Source: Phycisphaerae bacterium (GTDB taxonomy: Bacteria; Planctomycetota; Phycisphaerae; Sedimentisphaerales; Anaerobacaceae). Taken from it: a stretch of 50,954 nt of DNA. Every line of letters starts with the position of its first letter. Within the stretch, counting starts at the first letter, position 1. The DNA lies in contig JAUWAY010000017.1 of NCBI GenBank assembly GCA_030601845.1, positions 1 to 50,954 on the forward strand. Direction: 5' to 3'. This document shows, in pieces, positions 30,516 through 39,224 of this stretch. A program made the position numbers and the translations under genes. Below the pieces are notes generated by a model. It did no database searches. It worked only from the letters and a program-made list of their open reading frames with translations, and had not been told where the DNA came from.

Positions 30516-31105
30516 TGTCAAACGAGATAAATATTTTCATAGCGACCGACAATCTCATTCAGGTCACGGAGTTAAAAGATGCCGAGGATGACAGTTATAT
30601 CGACGATGCCACGATAAAGATGGCGTTGTTCGAACAAGAGCCGATACACCCGGATGCGGAGGAGGCGGCAATAACGGCAAATGAAGGCAGTAAAACCAAA
30701 ATTAAGATTTCTGGCCACGGACTTACAACCGATGATTTTATCTATATCGAAGGCAGTCAAAATTACGACAGCGACATAACCGCCACACCCGCCGAATACC
30801 CGATTGATTCCGTGCCGGACAAAGATCACATTATCATTGTGGCGGCTTTTGTGGCCGAGACCTTCACGGGCGACGAAAATATTTACGTGGCGGTCCGAAA
30901 GGGCGATGCCTGGCCGATTTCATTGACACACGAAGATGGCGATGCTGACGGCTACTACGATGGGATCCTGCCCGACACACTTAAAGGTCTTACCGAATAC
31001 GGCTCATCGGACAGTATTGTCTATTATCTGTTTGTTGAGATTGTCAAAGGAACAAGTAAACGTACTGAACGGCTGAAATGCAGGGCGGTTTATCCGCCGG
31101 TTTAA
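30515..31105 (+). CDS. Hypothetical virion protein in the lambda FI/FII neighbourhood
   Basis: Start chosen at ATG 30515, overlapping the upstream stop and preceded by AAGAGGTG; the GTG at 30506 is less likely. The 196-residue acidic product is beta-rich (KTKIKISGHGLTTDDFIYIE, IDSVPDKDHIIIVAAFVAET) and resembles the ubiquitin activating/adhesion-like modules of phage minor proteins only in general pattern. It has no clear family. It ends 10 bases before the FII-like gene. Confidence 0.55.
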   Translation: MSNEINIFIATDNLIQVTELKDAEDDSYIDDATIKMALFEQEPIHPDAEEAAITANEGSKTKIKISGHGLTTDDFIYIEGSQNYDSDITATPAEYPIDSVPDKDHIIIVAAFVAETFTGDENIYVAVRKGDAWPISLTHEDGDADGYYDGILPDTLKGLTEYGSSDSIVYYLFVEIVKGTSKRTERLKCRAVYPPV

Positions 31106-31115
31106 CTGGTGAATG

Positions 31116-31460
31116 ATGGCTAACGAATTTGACCAGGCGTTGATTGATAGTACGGACGATTTTCTAACGACCTTCGGTGAGACTGTTGTCTACTGGCCAA
31201 GGACAGGTAGCAGCCGCGAGATTACGGCGGTTGTCGGCCGGGACAGACCCGATGACCTCGATGGGGCCCCGCACGGCCAGGCGCCGAGATTGACTATAAC
31301 CGTTGCCAATGATGAAACTACCGGGATAAGCAGCGATGAAGTCGATAAGGGAGGTGACAAGGTCGCGTTAGCGGTAAAGATCGGTGAGACAGCGCAACAG
31401 AGAAGAATTACAAAGATTCTTAGCCAGGATGCTGGAATGATGAAACTGGAGCTCAGGTAA
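31116..31460 (+). CDS. Head-tail attachment protein, lambda FII-like
   Basis: Two ATGs lie in tandem (31113, 31116); the second gives MANEFDQALIDSTDDFLTTF. The 114-residue product is beta-rich (GETVVYWPRTGSSREITAVV, APRLTITVANDETTGISSDE, VALAVKIGE) and fits the FII-type head-tail connector family by size, pattern and position before the Z-like gene. It would join the tail to the completed head. Confidence 0.65.
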   Translation: MANEFDQALIDSTDDFLTTFGETVVYWPRTGSSREITAVVGRDRPDDLDGAPHGQAPRLTITVANDETTGISSDEVDKGGDKVALAVKIGETAQQRRITKILSQDAGMMKLELR

Positions 31461-32036
31461 ATGGCGGAACAACTCGTTGAAATAAAATACGATGAGGCCA
31501 AATTGGCCCGGGTCCGCAAGATGCTGCGGGACATTCCGCAGGGCATGCCCCGGGTGATGAGCAAGGCCATTAACAGGACCGCCACATCGGCCAGGGCCGA
31601 AATCTCCCGCAGGATCAGCGGACGGGTCAAGATAAACATTTCCGCAGTTAAAAAAGGAATTGCCCTTCACAGGGCATCTTACAGCCGCTGGCAGGCCGTT
31701 CTGGACCTTGTTACCAGGCGGATTCCCCTGATTAAGTTCGGGGCGAAACAGCTTAAAACAGGTGTTTCATACCAGATTAGTAAGCTCGAAGGACGAAAAC
31801 GTGTTACTGAACCGCCATATCCGTTTATTCAAACGATGCCGAGCGGACACAGGGGAGTTTTTCGAAGGCACAGACCCACAACAAAACGTCTGCCGATTAT
31901 ACAACTGTTAGGACCTTCGATAGGGGCGGTCTTCGAGGGTGCGGGCAAAATTGCAGCCGATGTGCAGCAGGAGACATCCAAGAAGCTCGAGAAAAATATC
32001 GATGACCAGGTCAAATTTATATTGGCAAGAAGATAA
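31461..32036 (+). CDS. Minor tail protein Z-like
   Basis: The 191-residue product begins right after the FII-like stop. The segment IPQGMPRVMSKAINRTATSA, RAEISRRISGRVKINISAVK, KGIALHRAS is typical of prophage minor tail protein Z (GPZ), followed by basic and helical C-terminal sequence (KIAADVQQETSKKLEKNIDD). In lambda, gpZ acts in connecting tail and head so DNA is positioned for ejection. Position and motif agree. Confidence 0.8.
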   Translation: MAEQLVEIKYDEAKLARVRKMLRDIPQGMPRVMSKAINRTATSARAEISRRISGRVKINISAVKKGIALHRASYSRWQAVLDLVTRRIPLIKFGAKQLKTGVSYQISKLEGRKRVTEPPYPFIQTMPSGHRGVFRRHRPTTKRLPIIQLLGPSIGAVFEGAGKIAADVQQETSKKLEKNIDDQVKFILARR

Positions 32037-32038
32037 TT

Positions 32039-32497
32039 ATGAGCATACCGGTAATCGAACATATTGCTGAGGATATAAAAACGGCCATAGAGGGCATCAC
32101 AGAAGCCAACGGCTTTAACCAGGACCTGACTGCAATCAGACCTAAACGTATTGTATTTGCCAATACTATTCCGGATGACCTGACTGTCTTAATTGTGCAG
32201 GCCGATGAAACCGAAGGCGAAAGTCCGGTGGGGACAAAAGAATGGATACAGGCCTTTATAATCATGGCCCTGGTCATCGACAGCGATAAGGCCACCGACT
32301 CCATCGATACCCGTATCAACAAGGTCAGGGCGGATGTTGAAAAAAAATTAAAGGAGGACCCTTACCGCGGAGGTCATGCCATCGATACCGATATTGATTC
32401 TTCGTTGATTTTTGATGTTGAAGAATTTAGCGGTATAGAGATAAGGGTCCTGGTTACATACCGCGTTCAATATGATGACCCGTATACTCAAAGTTAA
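32039..32497 (+). CDS. Tail terminator/completion protein, lambda U-like position
   Basis: The 152-residue product follows the Z-like gene by two bases and precedes the tail-tube gene. It has the alternating pattern of tail-terminator proteins: N-terminal helix IEHIAEDIKTAIEGITEANG, strands TVLIVQADETEG and WIQAFIIMALVID, helix RINKVRADVEKKLKED, and final strand EFSGIEIRVLVTYRVQYDD. It is assigned mainly from fold pattern and synteny. Confidence 0.6.
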   Translation: MSIPVIEHIAEDIKTAIEGITEANGFNQDLTAIRPKRIVFANTIPDDLTVLIVQADETEGESPVGTKEWIQAFIIMALVIDSDKATDSIDTRINKVRADVEKKLKEDPYRGGHAIDTDIDSSLIFDVEEFSGIEIRVLVTYRVQYDDPYTQS

Positions 32498-32508
32498 GGA
32501 GATAAAAA

Positions 32509-33426
32509 ATGAGCATGTTAACGAGAAAAAAAATTATACAGGCCAAGATAGAGGCCGAGAAGGGGACAAAAGAGACCGCCGGCTTTGCGGACCTGCTGGT
32601 CTATGACCCCAACATCCGGCCTTCAGCTCCGTTCGAACCGCGCCGGGGACCGGGTAAATATATCGGCAATTCCGTGGCAGGGATAGTGCAGGAAAAAAGC
32701 GGAATCCTTACCTGTTCAGCCGAATTACGCGGCAACGGCACCAATGCTATGGATGCAGGATTATCAGTGCTGCTTCAATGCTGCGGGCTTAAAAATACCG
32801 CAGAAACCTACCAGGTCGCATCGGCCGTGGCGGACCATAAAACCTGTACGATCCAAGTATTCGAAGACGGTAAAAAAAAGGTCCTTTACGGTGCTATGGC
32901 AAATCCCATCTTCGAGGGTGAAACCGGCAAGCGGATGATGTGTAATTTTGAATTTAAGGGCATCTGGGATACACCGGTGGATGAAGCACTGCCGGCCTTT
33001 AGCCCGGGTACGGAAGCGCCGCCGATACTGGCAAACGGCACCTTCACGATAGGGACCGCAAAAAAAGTGAGCCGGGTCAGTCTGAATATGGGCAATGAAG
33101 TAGTATTGAGAATGGACATAAATGCAGCCAGCGGCATTGCCCACGCGGTCATTGTCGATAATGACCCGGTACTTTCCTGCGATCTCGAGGCGGAGCTCGT
33201 GGCCGCTTACGACATTCACGGTATCTGGCTGGCCGGCACCGAGGCGGCGGTGTCGTTGGTTTTAGGCAGCGGGGCCGGCAAACAGATTACCTTCACCATA
33301 CCGAAGTTTCAATATCGAGAGATACCGGAAGGTAACAGGGACGGCATTCTGATTTATGATGCTACCGGCCAGTGCAATCACGACAGCGGAGATGATGCGG
33401 TCGCCATTGCCGTACTAACGGCATAG
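32509..33426 (+). CDS. Major tail tube protein (lambda V position)
   Basis: AAGGAGATAAAAA precedes the ATG. The 305-residue product is beta-rich with Gly, Ala, Thr and Pro. It starts LTRKKIIQAKIEAEKGTKET, continues with TCSAELRGNGTNAMDAGLSV and GKRMMCNFEFKGIWDTPVDE, and ends with ITFTIPKFQYREIPEGNRDG. This resembles tail-tube subunits of siphoviruses with an additional C-terminal domain. It would polymerise into the non-contractile tail tube. Confidence 0.75.
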   Translation: MSMLTRKKIIQAKIEAEKGTKETAGFADLLVYDPNIRPSAPFEPRRGPGKYIGNSVAGIVQEKSGILTCSAELRGNGTNAMDAGLSVLLQCCGLKNTAETYQVASAVADHKTCTIQVFEDGKKKVLYGAMANPIFEGETGKRMMCNFEFKGIWDTPVDEALPAFSPGTEAPPILANGTFTIGTAKKVSRVSLNMGNEVVLRMDINAASGIAHAVIVDNDPVLSCDLEAELVAAYDIHGIWLAGTEAAVSLVLGSGAGKQITFTIPKFQYREIPEGNRDGILIYDATGQCNHDSGDDAVAIAVLTA

Positions 33427-33466
33427 TTAATTGGTTAATTGGTTAACTGGTGATTGGTTAATTAAA
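33427..33466 (+). repeat. TTGGTTAA-type short tandem repeat after the tail-tube gene
   Basis: TTAATTGG, TTAATTGG and TTAACTGG follow one another, then GTGATTGGTTAATTA. A related tract lies at 23155-23210 after the protease gene (TTGGTGATTGG, CAATTAACCAATAACC). These AT-rich runs resemble host-type low-complexity spacers; both sit directly after a structural gene. Confidence 0.55.
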
Positions 33467-33482
33467 AATCAGGAGAAATCCT

Positions 33483-33671
33483 ATGAAAATGGATTTAATT
33501 CGCAAGGCGATAATCAAACATCGCGGCGGCCTGGAAAATGCAAGTGACAGTCAGATAAAACAGATCTGGGACTCGCTTTCTCAAGATACCCAGGAACAAT
33601 ACTTAAAGGCTTTGGAAAAAGAAAGGAAGGCAAAAGATGCCGTTAGCGACGCGTCCAGACGCAAGATATGA
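33483..33671 (+). CDS. Small protein between tail tube and tail chaperone
   Basis: CAGGAGAAATCCT precedes the ATG. The 62-residue product is helical and charged (DLIRKAIIKHRGGLENASDS, QIKQIWDSLSQDTQEQYLKA, LEKERKAKDA). It overlaps the chaperone gene by 35 bases. It may be an accessory tail-assembly protein; no family is recognised. Confidence 0.6.
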   Translation: MKMDLIRKAIIKHRGGLENASDSQIKQIWDSLSQDTQEQYLKALEKERKAKDAVSDASRRKI

Positions 33672-34080
33672 AACAGTACTCACGACTGATAAGCATTTAC
33701 CGAAGGACAAACAGCCGGTGTTCGTTTTTCGGTATTTGAGCGTTATCGAGTGGCAGGAAATTGCCAAACTTAACGATAAGTTTGAAGGAACTGCCAACGC
33801 GGACGAAATGATTGATTTGGCTTTTCAGGTGATTAAAAAAACCCTGTGCAGCTGGCGAAGTATGAAAACGACAACAGGCAAGCAAATTCCTTATGAGCCC
33901 GAAAAACTCAAATCCATGGTCACTTTGCAGGAAGCTACGGAATTGATGATGGCTGCGGTCTCACAAAGACCGTCCTTAGAGGATAAAAAAAAATTCGACT
34001 CGCCATCGCGGTCCGGTTCGGGCAAACGTGTAAAAACTGTAAAGGGCCGAAAGCGTGCCAAGAAAAACCGACGGAAGTAA
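33637..34080 (+). CDS. Tail assembly chaperone G-like (pre-frameshift product)
   Basis: GGAAGG lies 8 bases before the ATG. The 147-residue product sits exactly before the tape-measure gene, like lambda gpG. It has a compact first half (PVFVFRYLSVIEWQEIAKLN, ANADEMIDLAFQVIKKTLCS) and a basic tail (KRVKTVKGRKRAKKNRRK). A run of nine A (33985-33993) allows a -1 shift into a longer form. The protein should bind and hold the tape measure during tail assembly. Confidence 0.75.
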   Translation: MPLATRPDARYETVLTTDKHLPKDKQPVFVFRYLSVIEWQEIAKLNDKFEGTANADEMIDLAFQVIKKTLCSWRSMKTTTGKQIPYEPEKLKSMVTLQEATELMMAAVSQRPSLEDKKKFDSPSRSGSGKRVKTVKGRKRAKKNRRK

Positions 34081-34346
34081 CACCAATAGAGATGGACTGC
34101 GTCAACTGCGGCGGCAAGGGATGTATCGAATGCGAAGATACGGGCAAATTCGCGATAACAAAATGTCCATTGGAATTTATAACAACCGATGTTTTTGAGC
34201 TTATTGCATTGGCAGAGTTATTTGAAAAGGGACTGCCGCCGGTCGCGGGCGGAGTGCTGGACCAGGCCAAAATCTTTGTCGATGCAGCAAGATTTGTTTT
34301 TCAAGAGCAGCGATACTGGAAAAATAAATTAGGGATATTTAACTAA
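33637..34346 (+). CDS. Tail assembly chaperone GT fusion made by -1 frameshift
   Basis: In the -1 frame, the sequence after the A-run (33985-33993) is open without a stop to 34346. It encodes LAIAVRFGQTCKNCKGPKAC, then PTEVTPIEMDCVNCGGKGCI, ECEDTGKF and CPLEF, a cysteine-rich zinc-knuckle domain. The slippery heptamer A-AAA-AAA (33987-33993) is in the correct phase. The fusion would have about 236 residues. The frame from ATG 34092 alone would start in mid-domain, which supports the fusion reading. This matches the lambda G-T programmed frameshift. Confidence 0.75.
33987..33993 (+). promoter_or_regulatory. Programmed -1 ribosomal frameshift site (A AAA AAA)
   Basis: Zero-frame codons read GAT AAA AAA AAA TTC. 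Slippage by one base on the A-run puts ribosomes in the frame that encodes the cysteine-rich T-like domain. The -1 frame has a TAA just before the slip site (33984-33986), and no stop after it until 34346. Confidence 0.7.
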
Positions 34347-35959
34347 TGGCAACACATAGTGTCAACGTGGTTGTGAAGGCCAGGGACGAGGCATCAAGGA
34401 AATTCGGCGTTATCGGAACGGCCGCCGTAGTTATGGGCAGGGCCTTCAAAAGCGTGGCTAATATAGCAAGAAGCGCTCTTGCAGTGGCATTTCGGGCGGT
34501 TAAGTATGCAGCACTGGGCCTTGCGGCCGCTTTTACGTATTGCACATACGCAGCTATAAAACAGGAGGCGGCGGAAATTGAATTGGCAAGCGCGCTAAAA
34601 ATGACCGGCAAATACAGCGATGCTCTTATGCAAAAATTAAAGGCACAGGCGAGCGCCATACAGGCGGCGACCGTGTACGGTGACGAGTACGTGTTGACCT
34701 TGATGCGAATAGCGATGAGCCAGGGCGTGACAGCCGACAAGGCGGCCGAGGCGGCCAAGGCGGCCATTGCATTATACGAGGGCTTTGGCGGTGGACGCGG
34801 CAAGCCCGAAATTTTTCTACGTTATTATATCGATGCCATTCGGGGGACAGGTAGCTCGCTGGAAAGTTACGTGGGCGTGCTGCGAAATGCAAAAACCGAA
34901 CAGGAAAGGCATATCGTGCTGCAACGTGCCCTGGCAAGTGGCTGGGACGTGGCGAAATCAAAGGCCGAATCCGCGGGCGGCGCTCTAAAACAAATGAGAA
35001 ATAAATTGGGTGATATTGCCGAAACGATTGGTCGACCGTTTTTGTCAGACTTAACTAAATCTGCAAAGGCAGTTAAAGACTGGGCTATTGAAAACGAGGC
35101 AAATATAGCCTACTGGGCCGAAAAAACCTATTCCTATGTAACATTGGTAAAGGACGTATTTTTGGATTTTGTTAATTTTATGAGGGAGGACTGGCGGGCA
35201 GGAATAGGCGTTGTGTTTGATTGGTTTCTTAAGCTGCTCAAGGCCACTTTCGAGTCGGCAGTTCTTTTGGCCATCGCCGGGGGAAAGGGGATATGGAAGG
35301 GCGTTAAAGAAGGTATTTTAGGAGGAAGGGACCATGCCACAGAAAGACGGACAGAACAACTATATTTAGGATATGCCAAAACCCTTCCTGCCGGCAAGAT
35401 TGCCGAAGGGTTAGGACCTCCATTGCATAGAACCGCTATGTATTGGGAGCTTCGCGAAGAAGCGGAAAAACAGCTTCTAAAAGAGAAAACCAAGAGCATT
35501 CTCGGGGAAACCCTCGATGCCGTAACCGACACATTCAAAGAGGCCTTAAAAGGAATTTCGCAGGACATGCCCGCCAATCTGCGAGAGCAGGTAAACCAGG
35601 CATGGGAAGAACATTTAGGAAGACTCAAAGAGATTGGTATGCCGCCCGGTAAAGGAGCTGCCGCAGCTGCAGGTGAAATAGGAGCTCCCTCTATTTTCTC
35701 TATGGCCGCCGATACAATCAAAGACCTTGTTTCCGATATATCACGGAAATTACCGGCGATGGAAGCACGATTTTTGACTTACTGGCCGGGGGCAAGATTC
35801 GATTACACACAACAAACCGCCATCAATACCAAACAGCAGTTAAAGCTGACTGAAAAACAGTTTAAGGCCACGCTAAAAATACAACAGGGAATTGAAAAAC
35901 TCAATCGTTTGCTGCTGCCAATGCACGGGACGGGATTAGTGGCGTCGGCGCTGGCATAA
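34346..35959 (+). CDS. Tail tape measure protein
   Basis: The ATG overlaps the stop of the T-like frame. The 537-residue product has a helical N-terminus typical of tape measures (VNVVVKARDEASRKFGVIGT, then Ala-rich KSVANIARSALAVAFRAVKY), hydrophobic segments in the centre (SAVLLAIAGGKGIWKGVKEG) and long amphipathic helices. At roughly 1.5 angstrom per residue, the predicted tail would be about 80 nm, a short siphovirus tail (inference). Position and composition agree with lambda gpH. Confidence 0.85.
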   Translation: MATHSVNVVVKARDEASRKFGVIGTAAVVMGRAFKSVANIARSALAVAFRAVKYAALGLAAAFTYCTYAAIKQEAAEIELASALKMTGKYSDALMQKLKAQASAIQAATVYGDEYVLTLMRIAMSQGVTADKAAEAAKAAIALYEGFGGGRGKPEIFLRYYIDAIRGTGSSLESYVGVLRNAKTEQERHIVLQRALASGWDVAKSKAESAGGALKQMRNKLGDIAETIGRPFLSDLTKSAKAVKDWAIENEANIAYWAEKTYSYVTLVKDVFLDFVNFMREDWRAGIGVVFDWFLKLLKATFESAVLLAIAGGKGIWKGVKEGILGGRDHATERRTEQLYLGYAKTLPAGKIAEGLGPPLHRTAMYWELREEAEKQLLKEKTKSILGETLDAVTDTFKEALKGISQDMPANLREQVNQAWEEHLGRLKEIGMPPGKGAAAAAGEIGAPSIFSMAADTIKDLVSDISRKLPAMEARFLTYWPGARFDYTQQTAINTKQQLKLTEKQFKATLKIQQGIEKLNRLLLPMHGTGLVASALA

Positions 35960-35981
35960 AAACAGAGGGCAGATATACGAA

Positions 35982-36857
35982 ATGGCTGTTATTGATGTAA
36001 AAGAAAGCTGGGAAGGGCTGGAAGCCGACCTCGGCAGGGAAGAGGCCTCGGCACAGCGCCTGTTTACCGTGCAATTTGATACGGCGGATAATCCTTTAGC
36101 GAGACCATTTCTGGCCCTGGAAGCTGCGGTGGGAGACGTAAGAATTCCAAATATATGGGAAAGACACCCAATAAAAAACTGGCTGTTTGTTCGCAATAAA
36201 ACTCCAAGAGAGAAGGGCCCTTTACTGTTCGAAGTTACGGTTACTTATACGACCCTCTCTTTTGCCGGCAGAGACCAAAACTTAGACCCAACAGCAGATC
36301 CGCTTTCGCAACCCTGGGAGATAGAATGGACTTTCGCAATGTCAAACGAGCCCATTGATGATGATATTTACAATCGCCCTATAACCAATTCTGCAGGTGA
36401 ATCGTTTGACCCTCCGATTACCAGAGATTTTGCAGATCTGGTTTTGCGTATTCGACGGAATGAAGCAGTTTTTTCGCCCGGCAGGGCCTACCTTTATAAA
36501 GATACTATAAACAGCGATTGGATTTGGGGCTTTGCGCCGGGAAGTGTGCGCTGCGTTGATTTTAGCGGCCGTAGTGTCAGGGCGGCGGATTTGTTTTACT
36601 GGCAGGTGAATTATGAATTTCAGATACGAAGAGATGGCTGGAGAAGGAGATGTTTTGATGCCGGCTACAGACAGCTAAATGCCGCGGGTGATGATTATGA
36701 AAACATCAAGGATGAAAATGAAGATCCTGTAGCACAACCATGGGCATTAAACGGACAGGGCCGCAAATTATCGGCTTCTGCCATTCAATCTGGCATAGCG
36801 TACTTTAGATTTTTTAATATTTACAGGGCAATTCCCTTCTCTTTTTTAGGACTATAA
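35982..36857 (+). CDS. Distal tail/tip-complex protein, unassigned family
   Basis: The 291-residue product follows the tape measure, where distal-tail proteins are usually coded. It is beta-rich with many aromatic residues (FEVTVTYTTLSFAGRDQNLD, WEIEWTFAMSNEPIDDDIYN, FYWQVNYEFQIRRDGWRRRC). No known tail-tip family could be assigned by eye. Role as tail-tip ring protein is inferred from position. Confidence 0.55.
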   Translation: MAVIDVKESWEGLEADLGREEASAQRLFTVQFDTADNPLARPFLALEAAVGDVRIPNIWERHPIKNWLFVRNKTPREKGPLLFEVTVTYTTLSFAGRDQNLDPTADPLSQPWEIEWTFAMSNEPIDDDIYNRPITNSAGESFDPPITRDFADLVLRIRRNEAVFSPGRAYLYKDTINSDWIWGFAPGSVRCVDFSGRSVRAADLFYWQVNYEFQIRRDGWRRRCFDAGYRQLNAAGDDYENIKDENEDPVAQPWALNGQGRKLSASAIQSGIAYFRFFNIYRAIPFSFLGL

Positions 36858-36860
36858 AAA

Positions 36861-37736
36861 ATGGCTAATAAAATCTGGGTAGGAACCGACAGCGGAAACG
36901 AAGGTGACTGGGCCACGGCCGCCAACTGGTCGCCTTCAGGCGTGCCGGTAAATAGCGATGATGTTTATCTTGAGAATTCGAGCCAGGATGTTACAGCCGG
37001 CTGGGCACAGTCCGCGGTAACATTAGGCAGCTTAAACATCGAGCAGACATATACCGGCAAAATCGGAGATGACAGCAACTATCTGCAAATAGGGGCAACC
37101 ATTGTCAATATCGGCCAGCATACCGGTCCCGGGACACCGGTCGGTTCCGGCCGGCTGAAAATCGACCTTGGCAGCGCTGCATCAACGGTTGTGGTGCATA
37201 ATACGGGCAGCCCTACGGATACCAACAAGCCGGCGGTGCGGCTGAAAGCCAATCATGCCAATACGACAATCGAGGTCCGCAAAGGAAGCGTGGGCGTGGC
37301 GGTAGAGACCGGCGAGACCACAACCGTCAGCAAGATAACGGTCAGCTACGTAAGCCAGGTCAATTCCGATGCCGATGTCTTTATCGGCCCGGGCGTTACA
37401 CTAACCACGTTGGAGCAAACAGGCGGCGACTGTGTGTTGGAATGCGCAGTGACAACTATCAATACCAGTGCAGGGACTTTGACTACATCCGGCAGCGGCG
37501 CGATTACAACATTGAACGCCAAGGGCGCCACCGTTAATTCCAGCAGCTCGGGAACAATAACCACCTGTAATATAACCGGCGGGACCGTTGATTTTACCAA
37601 GTCAGCAACGGCACGAACGGTCACCACCTTGAAATTAGAGGCCAGCGGGGCCCTGAAATACGACCCGAACGTGCTGACCATCACCAATAAGGTCGATTCT
37701 GACAATCCGGTTACTTTAACAGCCACAGCGGCGTAA
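36861..37736 (+). CDS. Beta-helix tail protein
   Basis: The 291-residue product opens with the WVGTDSGNEGDWATAANWSP-SGVP motif, seen in many beta-helical surface proteins. It continues with short Thr/Ser/Gly/Val repeats (TLEQTGGDCVLECAVTTINT, GTLTTSGSGAITTLNAKGAT, GTITTCNITGGTVDF) expected of a right-handed parallel beta-helix. It is probably a host-recognition or tail-tip fibre. It starts 3 bases after the previous stop. Confidence 0.7.
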   Translation: MANKIWVGTDSGNEGDWATAANWSPSGVPVNSDDVYLENSSQDVTAGWAQSAVTLGSLNIEQTYTGKIGDDSNYLQIGATIVNIGQHTGPGTPVGSGRLKIDLGSAASTVVVHNTGSPTDTNKPAVRLKANHANTTIEVRKGSVGVAVETGETTTVSKITVSYVSQVNSDADVFIGPGVTLTTLEQTGGDCVLECAVTTINTSAGTLTTSGSGAITTLNAKGATVNSSSSGTITTCNITGGTVDFTKSATARTVTTLKLEASGALKYDPNVLTITNKVDSDNPVTLTATAA

Positions 37737-37742
37737 CCAAAA

Positions 37743-38744
37743 ATGCAGCATCATGTATTAACACAACGCGGTATGGAGCAGCTCAGGGAGCTCTGGCACT
37801 GGTATCAGCGCAATAAGAATCCACGTCATCGCCTTCGCAAAAGAAGCATTGGTATCGGCGGCGTCACGACGGCCGCCGTAGAGGGTAAGATTGTTCAAGT
37901 CCATTCAGAGGCGGAAGGAGACGGAATATATAATTGTTATGAAAAGATTGTTAATGCAACCAAATGGATTGATGAAGCCGGTTCTGATAAATTGGTAGAT
38001 ACTTGGATTAACATAAAAGTTTACAAGCGAAATGACACGGTAAGTTGGGGTGGAACCAGATATAGATCTATACATAATAATAATCAAAATAACGAACCCC
38101 CAAACGTTGTCTGGTGGGAGGAGATTGAGTATCTCGAAGTTCTCAATCTATTGGAAAATGACCCCGAAGAAACATACAAAGAATGTCTGGCCGAAGGCGA
38201 CAGGCTTAAAATCTGGAGCATAACTGATAATGTGAAAAATAAGCAATGGGTAGGAATACCCATGTCCGGCAGTTTTGTTCGTATGGCGAAAACAACACAG
38301 GATGCCCCGGCAGATACAAAAATCACGGCCAACTTGATAGGTAATGACGGTGTAGAGATTACAGCAGGTCTGGGTTCAGGAATTGATGTCTATTGTAACA
38401 TAAGGGGCACTCATAATCTTGATGTTTCCTTGCCATTATTGAAGGACGATGATGATATTCTCGTAATGAACATTCAGGGCAAGTGGTGGTGCCTGGAAAC
38501 TTTCAATGTCGGACAAACCTGGAAGGCATACTGTAAAGTCGCCGCAGGAGCAGCAGCAACTATTGTATGTTATCTTGATACGGATGGTACAGGAATACAA
38601 ATAACGGTTAATTGCAGTATTGCGGGCGGCGGAAATCTGAATGCTGCTGTGCCACGCTTGGCTGATGGTGATATGATAATAGTCTCGAAAATGGGTGATG
38701 ATTGGTATGGTCCTTTATTTAATGCTTCGCAGGATTGTTCGTAA
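37743..38744 (+). CDS. Tail-tip/fibre-associated protein
   Basis: The 333-residue product has an N-terminal basic region (LRELWHWYQRNKNPRHRLRK, RSIGIGGVTTAAVEGK), a middle domain with WGGTRYRSIHNNNQNNEPPN, VVWWEEIEYLEVLN (resembling a carbohydrate-binding-type fold) and two weakly similar beta units in the C-terminal half (AAGAAATIVCYLDTDGTGIQ, IAGGGNLNAAVPRLADGDMI). The stop overlaps the next start (TAATG). Confidence 0.55.
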   Translation: MQHHVLTQRGMEQLRELWHWYQRNKNPRHRLRKRSIGIGGVTTAAVEGKIVQVHSEAEGDGIYNCYEKIVNATKWIDEAGSDKLVDTWINIKVYKRNDTVSWGGTRYRSIHNNNQNNEPPNVVWWEEIEYLEVLNLLENDPEETYKECLAEGDRLKIWSITDNVKNKQWVGIPMSGSFVRMAKTTQDAPADTKITANLIGNDGVEITAGLGSGIDVYCNIRGTHNLDVSLPLLKDDDDILVMNIQGKWWCLETFNVGQTWKAYCKVAAGAAATIVCYLDTDGTGIQITVNCSIAGGGNLNAAVPRLADGDMIIVSKMGDDWYGPLFNASQDCS

Positions 38745-39217
38745 TGGTACAAGTTGGCTGGGACACATCAAATTTGAAAGTTTTAACAGAAACAAACGGC
38801 ATAACAAAAGTTTGCACAAGCTGTTGTGGTTGTCCTGATTCCATTGATTTAACATTTTCAAGCGTGAGTGAATGTGACCCTCCTGCTAATTGGCCTAATA
38901 ATTTGAATCAATTATGGAATTTACCAATATATCAAGATAATGCAACTTGGTGTTATTATCTTTATAATCCCGATCCAGGGAATGATTGGTTTATTTTTGC
39001 TATTAGATGGAAAAGTACTAATGTATTTGAAGTTGGTGCACGTTTAGATATTAGTCCCCCAGGTTGTTATTATTGTTTTTTATATCCGCCTGCCGATTAC
39101 GGTGACCATTCAATGAACAATTGTCTTATCTTGTCAGATTGTAATGGTGTAGTTCCTGCTCGTTGCGGAGGTGGCCCGTGTTATGTAAATGGATATGGAG
39201 GGTCAGTTATCTGGTAA
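38744..39217 (+). CDS. Cysteine-rich secondary tail protein
   Basis: Start chosen at ATG 38744, overlapping the upstream stop. The 157-residue product has 12 Cys, including CTSCCGC near the N-terminus and evenly spaced single Cys later (CYYC, NC, DC, RC, CYV). It is also rich in Trp, Tyr, Asn and Pro. Zinc binding or multiple disulphides are likely. AT-rich codon use is unlike the flanking GC-richer head genes, suggesting a recently acquired receptor-binding module. Confidence 0.6.
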   Translation: MVQVGWDTSNLKVLTETNGITKVCTSCCGCPDSIDLTFSSVSECDPPANWPNNLNQLWNLPIYQDNATWCYYLYNPDPGNDWFIFAIRWKSTNVFEVGARLDISPPGCYYCFLYPPADYGDHSMNNCLILSDCNGVVPARCGGGPCYVNGYGGSVIW

Positions 39218-39224
39218 TACCAAT

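Noticed and set aside
34092-34346. Independent 84-residue gene
   Set aside because: Its ATG lies inside a cysteine-rich domain whose first half is coded upstream in the same frame; it is better explained as the frameshift extension of the tail chaperone.
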